From positions 6,076,001-6,140,000 of the forward strand of contig NZ_OY764190.1 in the NCBI RefSeq assembly GCF_963668215.1: a DNA stretch of 64,000 nucleotides, given 5' to 3'. Positions 22,980 through 31,324 of this stretch are shown piece by piece. Made by a program: the position numbers and the translations under genes. The DNA is from an uncultured Desulfosarcina sp. (GTDB lineage Bacteria; Desulfobacterota; Desulfobacteria; Desulfobacterales; Desulfosarcinaceae). The notes beneath the pieces were generated by a model. The model was not told the origin of the DNA, did no database searches, and saw nothing but the letters and a program-made list of their open reading frames with translations. The first letter of the stretch is position 1. The number at the start of each line of letters is the position of its first letter.

Positions 22980-22992
22980 TAGCGGGGTCTTT
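22965..22992 (+). terminator. Rho-independent terminator at the element end
   Basis: AGACCCCGC (22965-22973) and GCGGGGTCT (22982-22990), 8-base loop, then TTAAATTTTTT. The arms include the stop codon of the 107-residue gene. The following 22993-23226 has no gene; it contains a tandem GGGCAAAGAAT pair near 23092-23114. Confidence 0.85.
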
Positions 22993-23226
22993 AAATTTTT
23001 TCTTGCTTTAGACCACTGAATGACGATAATAAACTGCCCCTGGGAACCGGGCCTTTTAGACCTTTTTGCCCTGCCGGGATTAAAAATTCTGGGCAAAGAA
23101 TGGGCAAAGAATGCTTGGAAAAAGACGGAAAATAGGGTAAAAGGCGGAGTTCGTTAGAAATGGCGATTTTGAATTATTTTAATAAGTTCTTTAATTTTAG
23201 GTAGTTAGGAGTTATTTTTAGGGCTT

Positions 23227-23272
23227 ACTCTTAATCAGTAGGTTGAAGGTTCGATTCCTTCACGGCCCACCA
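23227..23272 (+). other. attR: 3' fragment of a tRNA-Lys(CUU) gene
   Basis: The segment reads as the 3' part of a tRNA: anticodon loop CTCTTAA (23228-23234, anticodon CTT at 23230-23232), T-arm GAAGG-TTCGATT-CCTTC (23245-23261), acceptor strand ACGGCCC (23262-23268), discriminator A and encoded CCA (23270-23272). The 5' half (acceptor 5' strand and D-arm) is missing; the sequence before it cannot pair fully. This is the usual scar where an element inserted into the 3' end of a tRNA gene and regenerated the gene at its other end. Confidence 0.85.
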
Positions 23273-23286
23273 AATAAATTTGCCAA

Positions 23287-23312
23287 GGGACGGCAGCGCC
23301 GCCCCTTTTTTT
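23287..23312 (+). terminator. Terminator of the interrupted tRNA gene
   Basis: GGGACGGC and GCCGCCCC arms with one mismatch and a 3-base loop, then seven T. It is the original terminator of the tRNA-Lys gene, still in place behind the fragment. Confidence 0.65.
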
Positions 23313-23348
23313 ATGGTTCACCGATAAAAAGCGGCATGCAATTGACCG

Positions 23349-23378
23349 TTGACAGTTTTTCCATCTTGATGATATTAA
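23349..23378 (+). promoter_or_regulatory. Promoter of the rpsF operon
   Basis: TTGACA (23349-23354), 18-base spacer, TATTAA (23373-23378), followed by a leader of about 75 bases before rpsF. Confidence 0.6.
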
Positions 23379-23420
23379 AATTAGTTTTTTAACGATTCCA
23401 TTGGAATCATTATTATCCTT

Positions 23421-23440
23421 GCTCCGGACCGCACCGGGGC
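23421..23440 (+). promoter_or_regulatory. Candidate S6:S18 leader RNA hairpin
   Basis: GCTCCGG and CCGGGGC can pair (one G-U) around the loop ACCGCA, which carries CCG. S6:S18-binding leaders of rpsF operons expose a CCG in this way to autoregulate the operon. The hairpin sits 13 bases before the ribosome-binding site AAAAGGAGG. The identification is by motif only. Confidence 0.45.
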
Positions 23441-23462
23441 TACACAGCCAAAAGGAGGTTGT

Positions 23463-23936
23463 ATGAAGCGGTACGAAACGATCGTGATTATCGATCCCGA
23501 CCTGTCGAAAGAGGCCGAAGCGCCGATTTTCGAGCGGGTCAACGATCTGATCCCACAGTACGAGGGGTTCTTGATCGAAACGGATGACTGGGGTACCAAG
23601 AAGCTGGCCTATGAAATCAAAAAGAAAAGCCGGGGACATTACGTCAGGTTCGACTTTTGCGGCGACGGGGCCTTGATCCAGGAAATGGAGCGATTCTTCA
23701 GAATCGACGACAAGGTCATGAAATTCATGACGGTTCTGCTGGACAAAGAAGCGGACCTGGATGCCATCAAAGCGGAACTGGCGGAAAAAGAGGCCGCCGC
23801 GCAGCAGTCTGCCGCCGAATCGGCCGAGCAGTCCGAACAGCCCGCGGAAGCACAAGCGCCCGCTGAGGATGCAGCACCTGCAGAGGACGCGCCCGCCGTG
23901 AGTGATGAACCCGTTGAAGAAAAAGAAGAGGAGTAA
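23463..23936 (+). CDS. rpsF: Ribosomal protein S6
   Basis: The first 95 residues (MKRYETIVIIDPDLSKEAE, GTKKLAYEIKKKSRGHYV) are standard bacterial S6, which binds 16S rRNA with S18 on the small subunit platform. The remaining 60 residues form an Ala/Glu/Pro-rich tail (PAEAQAPAEDAAPAEDAP), longer and more acidic than the usual 100-130-residue protein but of a kind seen in related bacteria. AAAAGGAGG precedes the ATG. First gene of the operon rpsF-rpsR-DUF2232-rplI-dnaB-hflX; rpsR follows after 3 bases. It is the first chromosomal gene right of the attachment site. Confidence 0.97.
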   Translation: MKRYETIVIIDPDLSKEAEAPIFERVNDLIPQYEGFLIETDDWGTKKLAYEIKKKSRGHYVRFDFCGDGALIQEMERFFRIDDKVMKFMTVLLDKEADLDAIKAELAEKEAAAQQSAAESAEQSEQPAEAQAPAEDAAPAEDAPAVSDEPVEEKEEE

Positions 23937-23939
23937 CCC

Positions 23940-24203
23940 ATGGCCATCTCCAAGCCCCGACCCAGAAGAAAGAAAAGAAGAATTTTTCACAGGCGCAAGG
24001 TCTGCCGTTTTTGTGCCGACCAGAGCCTCGTCATCGACTACAAAGACCCCAAGACGCTGAAATATTTCATCACTGAACGCGGCAAAATCATACCGCGAAG
24101 AATTTCGGGCGCCTGTGCCAAACATCAGCGTGCCCTGACTCATGCGATCAAGCGGGCACGCACCATCGCCCTGTTGCCCTACGTGGGGACATTCGATCTG
24201 TAG
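23940..24203 (+). CDS. rpsR: Ribosomal protein S18 (zinc-type)
   Basis: An 87-residue protein with RIFHRRKVCRFCAD and ISGACAKHQR. The CxxC...CxxH residues mark the zinc-binding form of S18. IDYKDPKTLKYFITERGKI and PRRISG are the conserved rRNA-binding core. S18 pairs with S6 (adjacent rpsF) on the 30S platform. The unusually Lys/Arg-rich start (RPRRKKRR) is typical. Confidence 0.97.
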   Translation: MAISKPRPRRKKRRIFHRRKVCRFCADQSLVIDYKDPKTLKYFITERGKIIPRRISGACAKHQRALTHAIKRARTIALLPYVGTFDL

Positions 24204-24265
24204 CCCTTCGGTACAAGCGGACGGCGCGATGATCGGGAGCAAACGCACAACATCAGGAGTAACGG

Positions 24266-25237
24266 ATGACGCCGTGGCCCATTCATAGCGGATTATCGAA
24301 AGATATTGCTACTGGCGTCACGGCGACCCTGGCCATTTTCAGCCTTGCGGTCCTTATGCCGGTTGTCGGATTCCTCTTTTCCCTGTTCATTCCGTTGCCC
24401 GTCCTGTTCTACCGGGCAAAACTGGGCCGACGCCATGGCATGATCGTTCCGCTGGTTTCCATTGCGGTAATGAGCCTGGTTTTCGGCGGCCTGACCATGG
24501 ACATCTTCTTTTTTTTCGGGTTGATGCTCCTGGGATTTGTCATGAGCGAGATGTTTGAAAAAGAGGTCTCCGTCGAGGTGACGATTCTGTCCGTATGCGG
24601 CATCGTTCTGGGAGCCGGCTTCATCAGCATCGTGATCTTCGGCGTGTTCAATCAGAAGGGATTGTACACGCTGATTTCCGCTTACGTGGCCGCCAACCTG
24701 CAATTGTCCCTGGAATTATACAAAGGGATCGGCATCCCCCAGGAAACCATCGACGCCATCACTGCGTCTTTGGACCGGATTCAATATGTGCTGATACGCA
24801 TATTGCCGTCACTGGCAGCGGCATCCACCCTTTTCGTGGCCTGGACCAACCTGATTGCCGCCAGGCCGATCATGACCCGGCGAGGGCTGTATTACCCGGA
24901 TTTCGGCCGGCTCAATCATTGGCGTGCTCCCGACTTTCTGGTATGGGGCCTCATCGGCTGCGGGTTGATGACCCTCGTTCCGAATATGGACATCCGGCTG
25001 ATCGGGATCAACGGACTGCTGGTGCTCTTGACGGTCTATTTCATTCAGGGCATTGCCATTGTCTCGTTCTACTTTGAAAAAAAGAAGCTGCCGCGGACGA
25101 TTCGAATCGTTCTGTATGCCATGATCGCTTTCCAACAGCTTTTTTTACTGGTTGTCGTCTGTATCGGTCTTTTTGACATGTGGATCAATTTTAGAAAGAT
25201 TGACACCCATAAGCATGAATCGGACCCGCCGGCGTAA
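24266..25237 (+). CDS. DUF2232 (YybS-like) integral membrane protein
   Basis: A 323-residue protein with about eight hydrophobic segments and short loops. It opens SKDIATGVTATLAIFSLAVL and includes FGRLNHWRAPDFLVWGLIG, the conserved region of the DUF2232/YybS family whose genes lie between rpsR and rplI in many Desulfobacterota and next to rplI in Bacillus. Function unknown; a membrane transport-like role is assumed from topology. A hairpin with a T-run follows the stop codon and may reduce read-through into rplI. Confidence 0.75.
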   Translation: MTPWPIHSGLSKDIATGVTATLAIFSLAVLMPVVGFLFSLFIPLPVLFYRAKLGRRHGMIVPLVSIAVMSLVFGGLTMDIFFFFGLMLLGFVMSEMFEKEVSVEVTILSVCGIVLGAGFISIVIFGVFNQKGLYTLISAYVAANLQLSLELYKGIGIPQETIDAITASLDRIQYVLIRILPSLAAASTLFVAWTNLIAARPIMTRRGLYYPDFGRLNHWRAPDFLVWGLIGCGLMTLVPNMDIRLIGINGLLVLLTVYFIQGIAIVSFYFEKKKLPRTIRIVLYAMIAFQQLFLLVVVCIGLFDMWINFRKIDTHKHESDPPA

Positions 25238-25252
25238 GTCGGTGCGGGCCCT
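25228..25252 (+). terminator. Attenuator-like hairpin between DUF2232 and rplI
   Basis: GACCCGCCGGCG and the largely complementary TCGGTGCGGGCC (G-U pairs allowed) with a TAAG loop, followed by CCTTTTTT. It overlaps the stop codon and lies just before the rplI ribosome-binding site, so it is either a partial terminator or a regulatory hairpin. Confidence 0.45.
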
Positions 25253-25267
25253 TTTTTGGAGGTACGT

Positions 25268-25717
25268 ATGAAAGTCATTTTAAAAGAAACCATCAGTTCT
25301 TTGGGCATCATCGGCAGTGAAGTCAACGTGGCGAACGGGTATGCACGCAATTACCTGCTTCCCCAGGGAAAAGCGGTTCCGGCCACCCCCCAGCAGCGTA
25401 AAATCCTGGAACAGGAAAAGGCCAAGTTCGAACTGCAGATCGCCAAGGAAAAAGAGTTTGCCAAAGAGATGGCCGCCCGCCTGGAAGCCGTTACGGTAAC
25501 CATCGCTTCCAAGGTCCATGAAGCGGACAAGCTTTACGGCTCCGTGACCGTTCGGGACATCATCGACGCCTTGCAGAAAGAGGATGTCGAGATTGAAAAA
25601 CGGATGGTGCTGCTCAACGAGCCCATTAAGACCATCGGCAGCTTCAAGGTTCCCGTCCGCGTATACCAGGGTGTCGAGCCCGAAATTACCGTCGAAGTGG
25701 TTCCCGAAGAAGTCTGA
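25268..25717 (+). CDS. rplI: Ribosomal protein L9
   Basis: From ATG 25268 (TTTGGAGG site) the protein has 149 residues. The N-terminal rRNA-binding domain has MKVILKETISSLGIIGSEV and ANGYARNYLLPQGKA, followed by the long connecting helix (QEKAKFELQIAKEKEFAKEMAARLE) and the C-terminal domain (KLYGSVTVRDI). It binds domain V of 23S rRNA and extends from the L1 side. Confidence 0.97.
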   Translation: MKVILKETISSLGIIGSEVNVANGYARNYLLPQGKAVPATPQQRKILEQEKAKFELQIAKEKEFAKEMAARLEAVTVTIASKVHEADKLYGSVTVRDIIDALQKEDVEIEKRMVLLNEPIKTIGSFKVPVRVYQGVEPEITVEVVPEEV

Positions 25718-25730
25718 TTCCAAACGGATC

Positions 25731-25762
25731 GCCGGGAGCCTTTGTAGCCCGAGGCTCCCGGC
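25731..25762 (+). other. Perfect 11-bp hairpin between rplI and dnaB
   Basis: GCCGGGAGCCT (25731-25741) pairs with AGGCTCCCGGC (25752-25762) around a 10-base loop. No T-run follows, so it is more likely an mRNA stabiliser or processing site than a terminator. Confidence 0.5.
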
Positions 25763-25783
25763 TTGTACCGGGAAAATCGATTC

Positions 25784-27145
25784 ATGCCCGACCCTCAGCA
25801 TCCCCCACTGCAGGATCTTGCACTCAACAAGCTTCCCCCCCAAAGCATCGAGGCGGAGGAATCGATTCTCAGCGCCATCCTGATCGACAACAGCACCCTG
25901 ATCGACATCCTCGAAATTCTATCCGCGGACGATTTTTACAAAACCGCCCACAAAATCATCTTTTCCGCCATCGAGACCCTGTACGCCAAAAGCGAACCGG
26001 TCGATCTGGTCACCTTGAGCAACCGGCTCAAGGAAAAAAACGAGTTGGAAAAAATCGGCGGGGCCGCGTACCTGGCCAGGCTGGTGGATGCGGTGCCCAT
26101 GGCGGTCAATGCGCATCATTACGCCCGGATCATCCACGACAAAGCGATCCTGCGACTTCTCATTGAACGGTCCAACACCATTACCCAACGCTGTTTCGAA
26201 GACCGCGGCGAAGTGGACAACGTTCTCGAATTCGCCCAGAGCGCCGTTTTCGAACTCTCTGAGGGAAAAACCAAACAGGCCTTTTTCCCCATCAGCAAAA
26301 TCATCGAAGCCAACATCGATGCGCTGGAGGAGCGGCAGGGCAATCGCGCCCTGGTCACCGGCGTCACGACCGGATTTTCCAAACTGGACGCGTTGACCTC
26401 CGGGTTTCAGAACTCCGATTTAATCATCCTGGCGGCCCGTCCGGCCATGGGCAAAACCGCCTTTGCGCTCAACATGGCCCGCAATGCCGCGATTGAAGGC
26501 AATGTACCGGTGGCCATCTTCTCCCTTGAAATGTCCAAAGAACAGCTCTCCATGCGTATGCTGTGCGCCGAAGCCCGGGTGGACTCGTCGCGAATCCGCA
26601 GCGGATTTTTGAACAATGAAGACTGGAACCGGATTACCGACGCCGCCGGCCGTCTCACCGAGGCCCCCATCTTCATCGACGATTCGCCGGACATTTCCAC
26701 CACCTCCATCCGCACCAAATCCATGCGCATGAAAATGGACAGGGGCCTGGGTTTGATCATCGTCGACTACCTTCAATTGATGCGGGGCAATGCCAATATC
26801 GAACGCCGGGACCTCGAAATCTCGGACATTTCCCGTTCGCTGAAAATTCTGGCCAAGGAGTTGAACATCCCGGTTGTCGCCCTGTCCCAGCTCAACCGCA
26901 AGCTGGAAGAACGCAGCGACAAGCGTCCCCAGCTTTCCGATTTAAGGGAGTCCGGCGCCTTGGAGCAGGACGCCGATCTGGTGGCCTTCATCTACCGCGA
27001 CGAGGTCTATAATCGGGATGAGAACAACCCCAATCGCGGCACGGCGGAAATCATTCTGGCCAAGCAGCGCAACGGCCCGACGGGCATGGCCCCCCTGGCA
27101 TTTTTAAAATCCTATACCCGCTTTGAAAATCTGGCCACTGAATGA
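25784..27145 (+). CDS. dnaB: Replicative DNA helicase
   Basis: A 453-residue protein from ATG 25784 (an in-frame TTG lies at 25763). N-terminal DnaB domain: LPPQSIEAEESILSAIL. Linker, then the RecA-type motor with Walker A AARPAMGKTAFALN, Walker B LGLIIVDYLQLM, LSQLNRKLEERSDKRP and SGALEQDADLVAF. It unwinds DNA at replication forks as a hexamer. Its length is normal and no intein is present. The stop overlaps the start of hflX (ATGA). Confidence 0.97.
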   Translation: MPDPQHPPLQDLALNKLPPQSIEAEESILSAILIDNSTLIDILEILSADDFYKTAHKIIFSAIETLYAKSEPVDLVTLSNRLKEKNELEKIGGAAYLARLVDAVPMAVNAHHYARIIHDKAILRLLIERSNTITQRCFEDRGEVDNVLEFAQSAVFELSEGKTKQAFFPISKIIEANIDALEERQGNRALVTGVTTGFSKLDALTSGFQNSDLIILAARPAMGKTAFALNMARNAAIEGNVPVAIFSLEMSKEQLSMRMLCAEARVDSSRIRSGFLNNEDWNRITDAAGRLTEAPIFIDDSPDISTTSIRTKSMRMKMDRGLGLIIVDYLQLMRGNANIERRDLEISDISRSLKILAKELNIPVVALSQLNRKLEERSDKRPQLSDLRESGALEQDADLVAFIYRDEVYNRDENNPNRGTAEIILAKQRNGPTGMAPLAFLKSYTRFENLATE

Positions 27146-28791
27146 GATCCGTTTACGGCAGCAGGACAGGACTCAAGGCCAGTCAGATCAAACGGCTGGA
27201 AAATCTGGGGCGCCGAAAGGTCCCTCCCAAGGCCATCGTCTCCTACGAAGTCTGCCGGGACGTATGCACCCTCTCCCTGGAAATCGGCCGCCAGATCGGT
27301 CTGCTCATCGACCGCCAGGGTAAGGTCATCCTCGTGCTCTTGGGCGAGGTGGACCGCGTTCTGATCCCCGATTTAAGAGAGTATCGGCTGGCTCCTGACC
27401 GTCTGCGCGGCATCCGATGCGTTCACACCACCCTGACCGCCACACAGCTCACCAAAGACGACCTGACGGACCTGGCACTATTGAGATTGGATCTCATGGC
27501 CGCCATTACCATGGCCGCCAGCGGCGCACCGGATAAAATCCACTGGGCCCACATCCTTCCCGGGGCCAGCGAGGCCGCCCCTTACCGGATCATGGAGCCG
27601 GTTTTACCCTTCGAACCCGAAGTGGACTGTGTCGGCCTGATCCAGGCGCTGGAAGACGAACTGGCCCGCAAAAAGGAACAGGCCGCCTACCTTCCGGGAA
27701 CCGAGCGCTCCCTTTTGGTCAGCGTCTTTACCGGCCCCCGGAAAACCGCCATCGACTCGCTGGAAGAACTCAAGGAACTGACCCGTACGGCCAACATCAT
27801 CGTTCTGGACACCATCTTGCAGCAGCGCAAAAAGCCCGATCCCCGTTTTCTCATAGGGAGCGGGAAACTGGAAGAGCTTTCCATCATGGCCCTTCACCGG
27901 GGGGCGACCCTGCTCGTTTTCGATCAGGAACTCAATCCTTCCCAGATCCGATCCATTGCCGACCGGACGGAAATCAAGGTCATCGACCGGACCCAACTGA
28001 TCTTGGATATTTTCGCCCAGCGCGCTAAAAGCCGTGAAGGCAAGCTGCAGGTGGAGCTGGCTCAGTTGAAATACCTTCTGCCCAGGCTGGTGACCAAGGA
28101 CACCGCCATGTCTCGGCTCACCGGCGGCATTGGCGGCCGCGGTCCGGGTGAAACCCGCCTTGAAATCAACCGCAGGCGGGCCAGGGACCGCATCCGACAT
28201 CTGGAGCGGGCAGTGGCCACCGTCCAGAAAAATCGTGGTCAGCAGAGAAGGCAGCGCAGCAAGAAAGGTCTGCCCATCATCTCTATTATTGGCTACACCA
28301 ATGCGGGCAAATCGACCCTGCTCAACCAGTTGACCCAGAGCCGGGTCCTGGCGGAAGACAAACTGTTTGCCACCCTGGACCCCTCCAGTCGGCGACTGCG
28401 GTTCCCCAGGGACATCGAAGTAATCGTCACCGATACCGTTGGTTTTATCCGCGACCTGCCCAAGGAGCTGATGGCCGCCTTCAAAGCGACCCTGGAAGAA
28501 CTTGAAAATGCCGACCTGCTGTTGCACGTCATCGACATCAGCAATCCGCGCCACCCGGATCAGATTCGCTCCGTTGAAGCAATTCTGGCCGAGCTGGACC
28601 TGCATCGCATCCCGGTTATCCGGGTGCTCAACAAAATCGACCGGGTCGACCGCCAACAGTGCCGGGAGTTGGCCCAACGTCTGGACGGCATTGCGGTCAG
28701 CGCCTTGGACCGCCCGACATTGAAACCGTTGACGGAAACCATGCAGGCCACGGTGGAAGGGTTTGGCTGGAAGGAAACAGCATCGGAATAA
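27142..28791 (+). CDS. hflX: GTPase HflX
   Basis: A 549-residue protein with a long N-terminal domain preceding the usual HflX core; E. coli HflX has 426 residues. The family core is GGIGGRGPGETRLE and RRARDRIRHLERAV, then the G domain with G1 GYTNAGKSTLL, G3 DTVGFIRDLP and G4 LNKIDRV. HflX binds the 50S subunit and rescues or splits stalled ribosomes. The extra N-terminal about 180 residues include KVILVLLGEVDRVLIPDL and DKIHWAHILPG and occur in related bacteria. It is translationally coupled to dnaB. Confidence 0.93.
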   Translation: MRSVYGSRTGLKASQIKRLENLGRRKVPPKAIVSYEVCRDVCTLSLEIGRQIGLLIDRQGKVILVLLGEVDRVLIPDLREYRLAPDRLRGIRCVHTTLTATQLTKDDLTDLALLRLDLMAAITMAASGAPDKIHWAHILPGASEAAPYRIMEPVLPFEPEVDCVGLIQALEDELARKKEQAAYLPGTERSLLVSVFTGPRKTAIDSLEELKELTRTANIIVLDTILQQRKKPDPRFLIGSGKLEELSIMALHRGATLLVFDQELNPSQIRSIADRTEIKVIDRTQLILDIFAQRAKSREGKLQVELAQLKYLLPRLVTKDTAMSRLTGGIGGRGPGETRLEINRRRARDRIRHLERAVATVQKNRGQQRRQRSKKGLPIISIIGYTNAGKSTLLNQLTQSRVLAEDKLFATLDPSSRRLRFPRDIEVIVTDTVGFIRDLPKELMAAFKATLEELENADLLLHVIDISNPRHPDQIRSVEAILAELDLHRIPVIRVLNKIDRVDRQQCRELAQRLDGIAVSALDRPTLKPLTETMQATVEGFGWKETASE

Positions 28792-28876
28792 GGAAATTGG
28801 GCAAGCATCAAGCATCTCTTCCGACGGCAGGCGAACGGATACAATTCAGTTGACAGGCCCGCCAATAAATTTATAG

Positions 28877-29662
28877 ATGATATCCCTTATGGACATGCAA
28901 CGGATCAAACGGGTGGGAACCGCCGCAGCGGTAAACGGCGGCAGGGTACTGACGGAGCACTTCGGCAAACTGCGCTCCGTCCGCAAAAAAGAGGCCATCG
29001 ATCTGGTCACCGAGGCGGACCTTCGATCCGAGGCGGCCATTATCGAAACCATCACCCGGGCGTTTCCCGAACATGCCATTCTTGCTGAAGAGAGCGGAAT
29101 CCGGGAAGGCGGCGATGCGCGCTGGATTGTCGATCCTTTGGACGGCACCACCAACTTTGTCCACAACCTGCCCTTGTTTTGCGTCTCCATCGCTTTTGCC
29201 ATAGCCGAAGACGTTCTGGCCGGATTCGTGCTGGCCCCTATGACAGGAGAGCTGTTCGTCGGCGTAAAAGGTGAAGGCGCCCGACTGAACGGGATGCCGA
29301 TCACGGTTTCGGATACGGCGGCATTGACCGACAGTCTGCTGGTTACCGGCTTTCCTTACGACCATCAGACCCTGTTCGATTCGTTGATGGCCCGCTTCGG
29401 CCGCTGCCTGGCCGCCTCTCAGGGGGTCCGGCGATTGGGCTCCGCGGCACTGGACCTTTGCTACGTGGCCTGCGGGCGTTTCGAGGGATTCTGGGAGCAG
29501 CACCTGAAGCCCTGGGATACCGCCGCCGGGTTCATCATCGCCTCGGAAGCCGGGGCCCGCACCACTGTTTTCTCAGGCGCTCCGTATTGCATAGACGCCG
29601 ATGAAATCGCATGCACCAACGATCGTATTCATGACGATCTTCTCAACCTACTGGAGTTATAG
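28877..29662 (+). CDS. suhB: Inositol-1-monophosphatase family phosphatase
   Basis: A 261-residue member of the IMPase family. Metal-binding motifs: ILAEESG (Glu), WIVDPLDGTTNF (the DPxDGT box) and HLKPWDTAAG (WDxAAG). It hydrolyses sugar or inositol monophosphates; in many bacteria SuhB also acts in rRNA antitermination. It lies 85 bases after hflX and 6 bases before the small Cys-rich gene. Whether inositol, histidinol or another phosphate is the substrate is not visible. Confidence 0.9.
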   Translation: MISLMDMQRIKRVGTAAAVNGGRVLTEHFGKLRSVRKKEAIDLVTEADLRSEAAIIETITRAFPEHAILAEESGIREGGDARWIVDPLDGTTNFVHNLPLFCVSIAFAIAEDVLAGFVLAPMTGELFVGVKGEGARLNGMPITVSDTAALTDSLLVTGFPYDHQTLFDSLMARFGRCLAASQGVRRLGSAALDLCYVACGRFEGFWEQHLKPWDTAAGFIIASEAGARTTVFSGAPYCIDADEIACTNDRIHDDLLNLLEL

Positions 29663-29665
29663 AGC

Positions 29666-29866
29666 GTGATGACGAAAAATCGAGAAATGGAATTCTCGCT
29701 GGACAACTACTTGGACTGTTTCGGAAGGTACCGCAGCAGTGATCCCGTATGCTTGAAAAGATGTGCCCTGAGCCTGCGTTGCGCCATAGAAAAAGATCAG
29801 AGCGAACGCTACGAAATCTTGGAAGAACTGGTCTCGGCCAGCGGAATGGTCGTTAAAATGAATTAA
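29666..29866 (+). CDS. Small Cys-containing protein, unknown
   Basis: A 65-66-residue protein (GTG 29666 or ATG 29669) immediately after the IMPase gene. Four cysteines are grouped in the middle (YLDCFGRY, PVCLKRCALSLRC), a possible metal site. The C-terminus is helical. It is conserved-looking and co-transcribed, but I do not recognise the family. Confidence 0.5.
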   Translation: MMTKNREMEFSLDNYLDCFGRYRSSDPVCLKRCALSLRCAIEKDQSERYEILEELVSASGMVVKMN

Positions 29867-29983
29867 GAATTAAAAGGAGAACTCGCGCCAACTGCTCTTC
29901 GAGAGGCCCGCCCCTTTCCGATCCCATCGGCACGTCCTTATCGCCCGATCCCTTTTAAAACTTCTCGGCTATGTTTTTAAGGA

Positions 29984-31324
29984 TCAATGCTTCCCCTTTT
30001 CCAGGCGTTCGGACAGAAAAGCGACGTGTTTTTGAATAGGACTGTTCTCCTTGATCCCCTTCTCAACCGTTTTCAGGGCATGCAGAGTGGTTGCGTGGTA
30101 GCGGTTGAAGCTTTTTCCGATGGTTTGCAGCGAGTGTTCGGTATATTCCCGCGAGAGATACATGGCCACCTGACGGGGCCGGACAATGGCCATGCGACGG
30201 GATCGGGACACCAGGTCCGTCAGGGTGACATTGTAGTATTTGCAGACCAGCCGTTTGATGGAGTCCAGGGTAATCTCCTCCCGCGAGGCCACGATGTTCT
30301 TGGCAACCTTGCGCGCCAGGTCGAGGTTCACCTCGGATCCCAGCAGCGATGCTTCGGCGGTTACGCCGATCAATCCGCTTTTCAGTTGTCTCACATCGTC
30401 GGTCAACTCGGATGCCAGGTACTGAACAACTTCGTCGGACACATTGTATCCACTGGACCGAACCGTGCGTTTTAGGATCCGAATACGGGTTTTGTAATCC
30501 GGCGGATCGATCTTGGAAATCAATCCACAGCAAAGCCTCGATCTGAGCTTTTCATCGAGTTTGGGGATATCCGACGGCAGATAGGAACTGGAGTAGATGA
30601 TTTTTTTGTTGGCATTCATCAACGACTCCAGGGTGTTGGACAATTCCTGCTGGGTACCGTTCTTGCCGCTTAGAAAATGGACGTCCTCCAGCAAAAGCAC
30701 GTCGCAGTTCCTGCGATATTTCTCTTTGAAGCGGTGGAGGCTGCTGTTGCGATAACTTTCGGTCATCTCGTTCATGAAGTCTTCAGCCGTGATATAGCAG
30801 ACCCGCTCTCCAGGAAACGCCTGGAGAATGTGATGACCCACGGCCTGGGAAAGGTGGCTTTTCCCCAGACCGGTTTTAGAAAGCAGGTAAAGGGCGTTCC
30901 GGGTACCCTGGTTGCGGGCCGCAAGCGACAATGCCGCCGAATATGCAAAAGCGCTGTTTTTCCCGACGACGAACTGATCGAAGGTAAAATCCTTTCTTAA
31001 AAGCCGTCCGCCGTTGTCGGCCGGCTCCATGTCCGGCAACTTCATCTGCCGATCCAAAAGGTCCTGCGGGCACGCTTCGGTTTGCTCGGAACGAATCGCC
31101 AGGCGAACCTTTAGCGCTTTGCCGGCCGCATGGGAAACGGCGCTTTCGATAAACTGGCCATAGTGTTCGAAGACGCGCTTTTTCGAAAACAGATTCGGGC
31201 AGGATAAAACGATTTCACCCGTTTCATTTTCGCATGCTGTGATGGGCTCAATCCACATTCGGTAACTGTGACCGGGGATCTTTTCTTTAAGCAGAGATTT
31301 AACTGTCGTCCAGATCTGTTCCAT
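29984..31324 (-). CDS. dnaA: DnaA-family replication initiator (divergent)
   Basis: A 446-residue protein with all DnaA domains: N-terminal KH-like domain (MEQIWTTVKSLLKEKIPGHS), linker, AAA+ domain (FTFDQFVVGKNSAFAYSAAL; Walker A LSKTGLGKSHLSQAV; Walker B LLLEDVHFLSGK; RLCCGLISKIDPPD), and the C-terminal DNA-binding domain (KRLVCKYYNVTLTDL, RRMAIVRPRQVAMYLSRE, KSFNRYHATTLHA). Several usual residues differ: GKS for GKT, LEDVHF for IDDIQF, NRYHATTLHA for RDHSTVLHA. It may be a diverged chromosomal DnaA or a second DnaA-like paralogue. No dnaN follows, unlike the usual dnaA-dnaN pair. Confidence 0.88.
   Translation of the reverse strand: MEQIWTTVKSLLKEKIPGHSYRMWIEPITACENETGEIVLSCPNLFSKKRVFEHYGQFIESAVSHAAGKALKVRLAIRSEQTEACPQDLLDRQMKLPDMEPADNGGRLLRKDFTFDQFVVGKNSAFAYSAALSLAARNQGTRNALYLLSKTGLGKSHLSQAVGHHILQAFPGERVCYITAEDFMNEMTESYRNSSLHRFKEKYRRNCDVLLLEDVHFLSGKNGTQQELSNTLESLMNANKKIIYSSSYLPSDIPKLDEKLRSRLCCGLISKIDPPDYKTRIRILKRTVRSSGYNVSDEVVQYLASELTDDVRQLKSGLIGVTAEASLLGSEVNLDLARKVAKNIVASREEITLDSIKRLVCKYYNVTLTDLVSRSRRMAIVRPRQVAMYLSREYTEHSLQTIGKSFNRYHATTLHALKTVEKGIKENSPIQKHVAFLSERLEKGKH

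Larger units (their letters stand above)
1..23272. mobile_element. Integrative element, right part (left end outside window)
   Basis: Everything left of the tRNA-Lys fragment at 23227-23272 differs from the chromosome that follows. It is A+T-rich, its genes are small and mostly unrecognised, and it carries mobile-element functions: a replication-relaxation protein, a CHC2/TOPRIM primase-like protein, a DUF932-like protein, a lone VirB2-type pilin and a SocA-like protein. The tRNA 3' fragment is oriented so that the interrupted tRNA gene would lie left of the element and rpsF to its right. No integrase, relaxase of known type, coupling protein or VirB4 is visible here, so those functions must be encoded left of the window or be lost. 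Whether it is a conjugative element, an integrated plasmid or a satellite cannot be decided from this part. Confidence 0.75.

Noticed and set aside
1..23226. CRISPR array
   Set aside because: No regularly spaced 25-40 base repeats were found. The short repeats at 8441-8566 and 22433-22494 are too few and unevenly spaced.
23235..24248. 337-codon frame antisense to rpsF and rpsR
   Set aside because: It is the complement of two clear ribosomal genes, rich in Gly/Arg/Phe from G+C bias and without family features.
27604..28815. 403-codon frame antisense to hflX
   Set aside because: A shadow of the HflX G-domain region; Gln/Gly/Phe-rich as expected for the complement of such a sequence.
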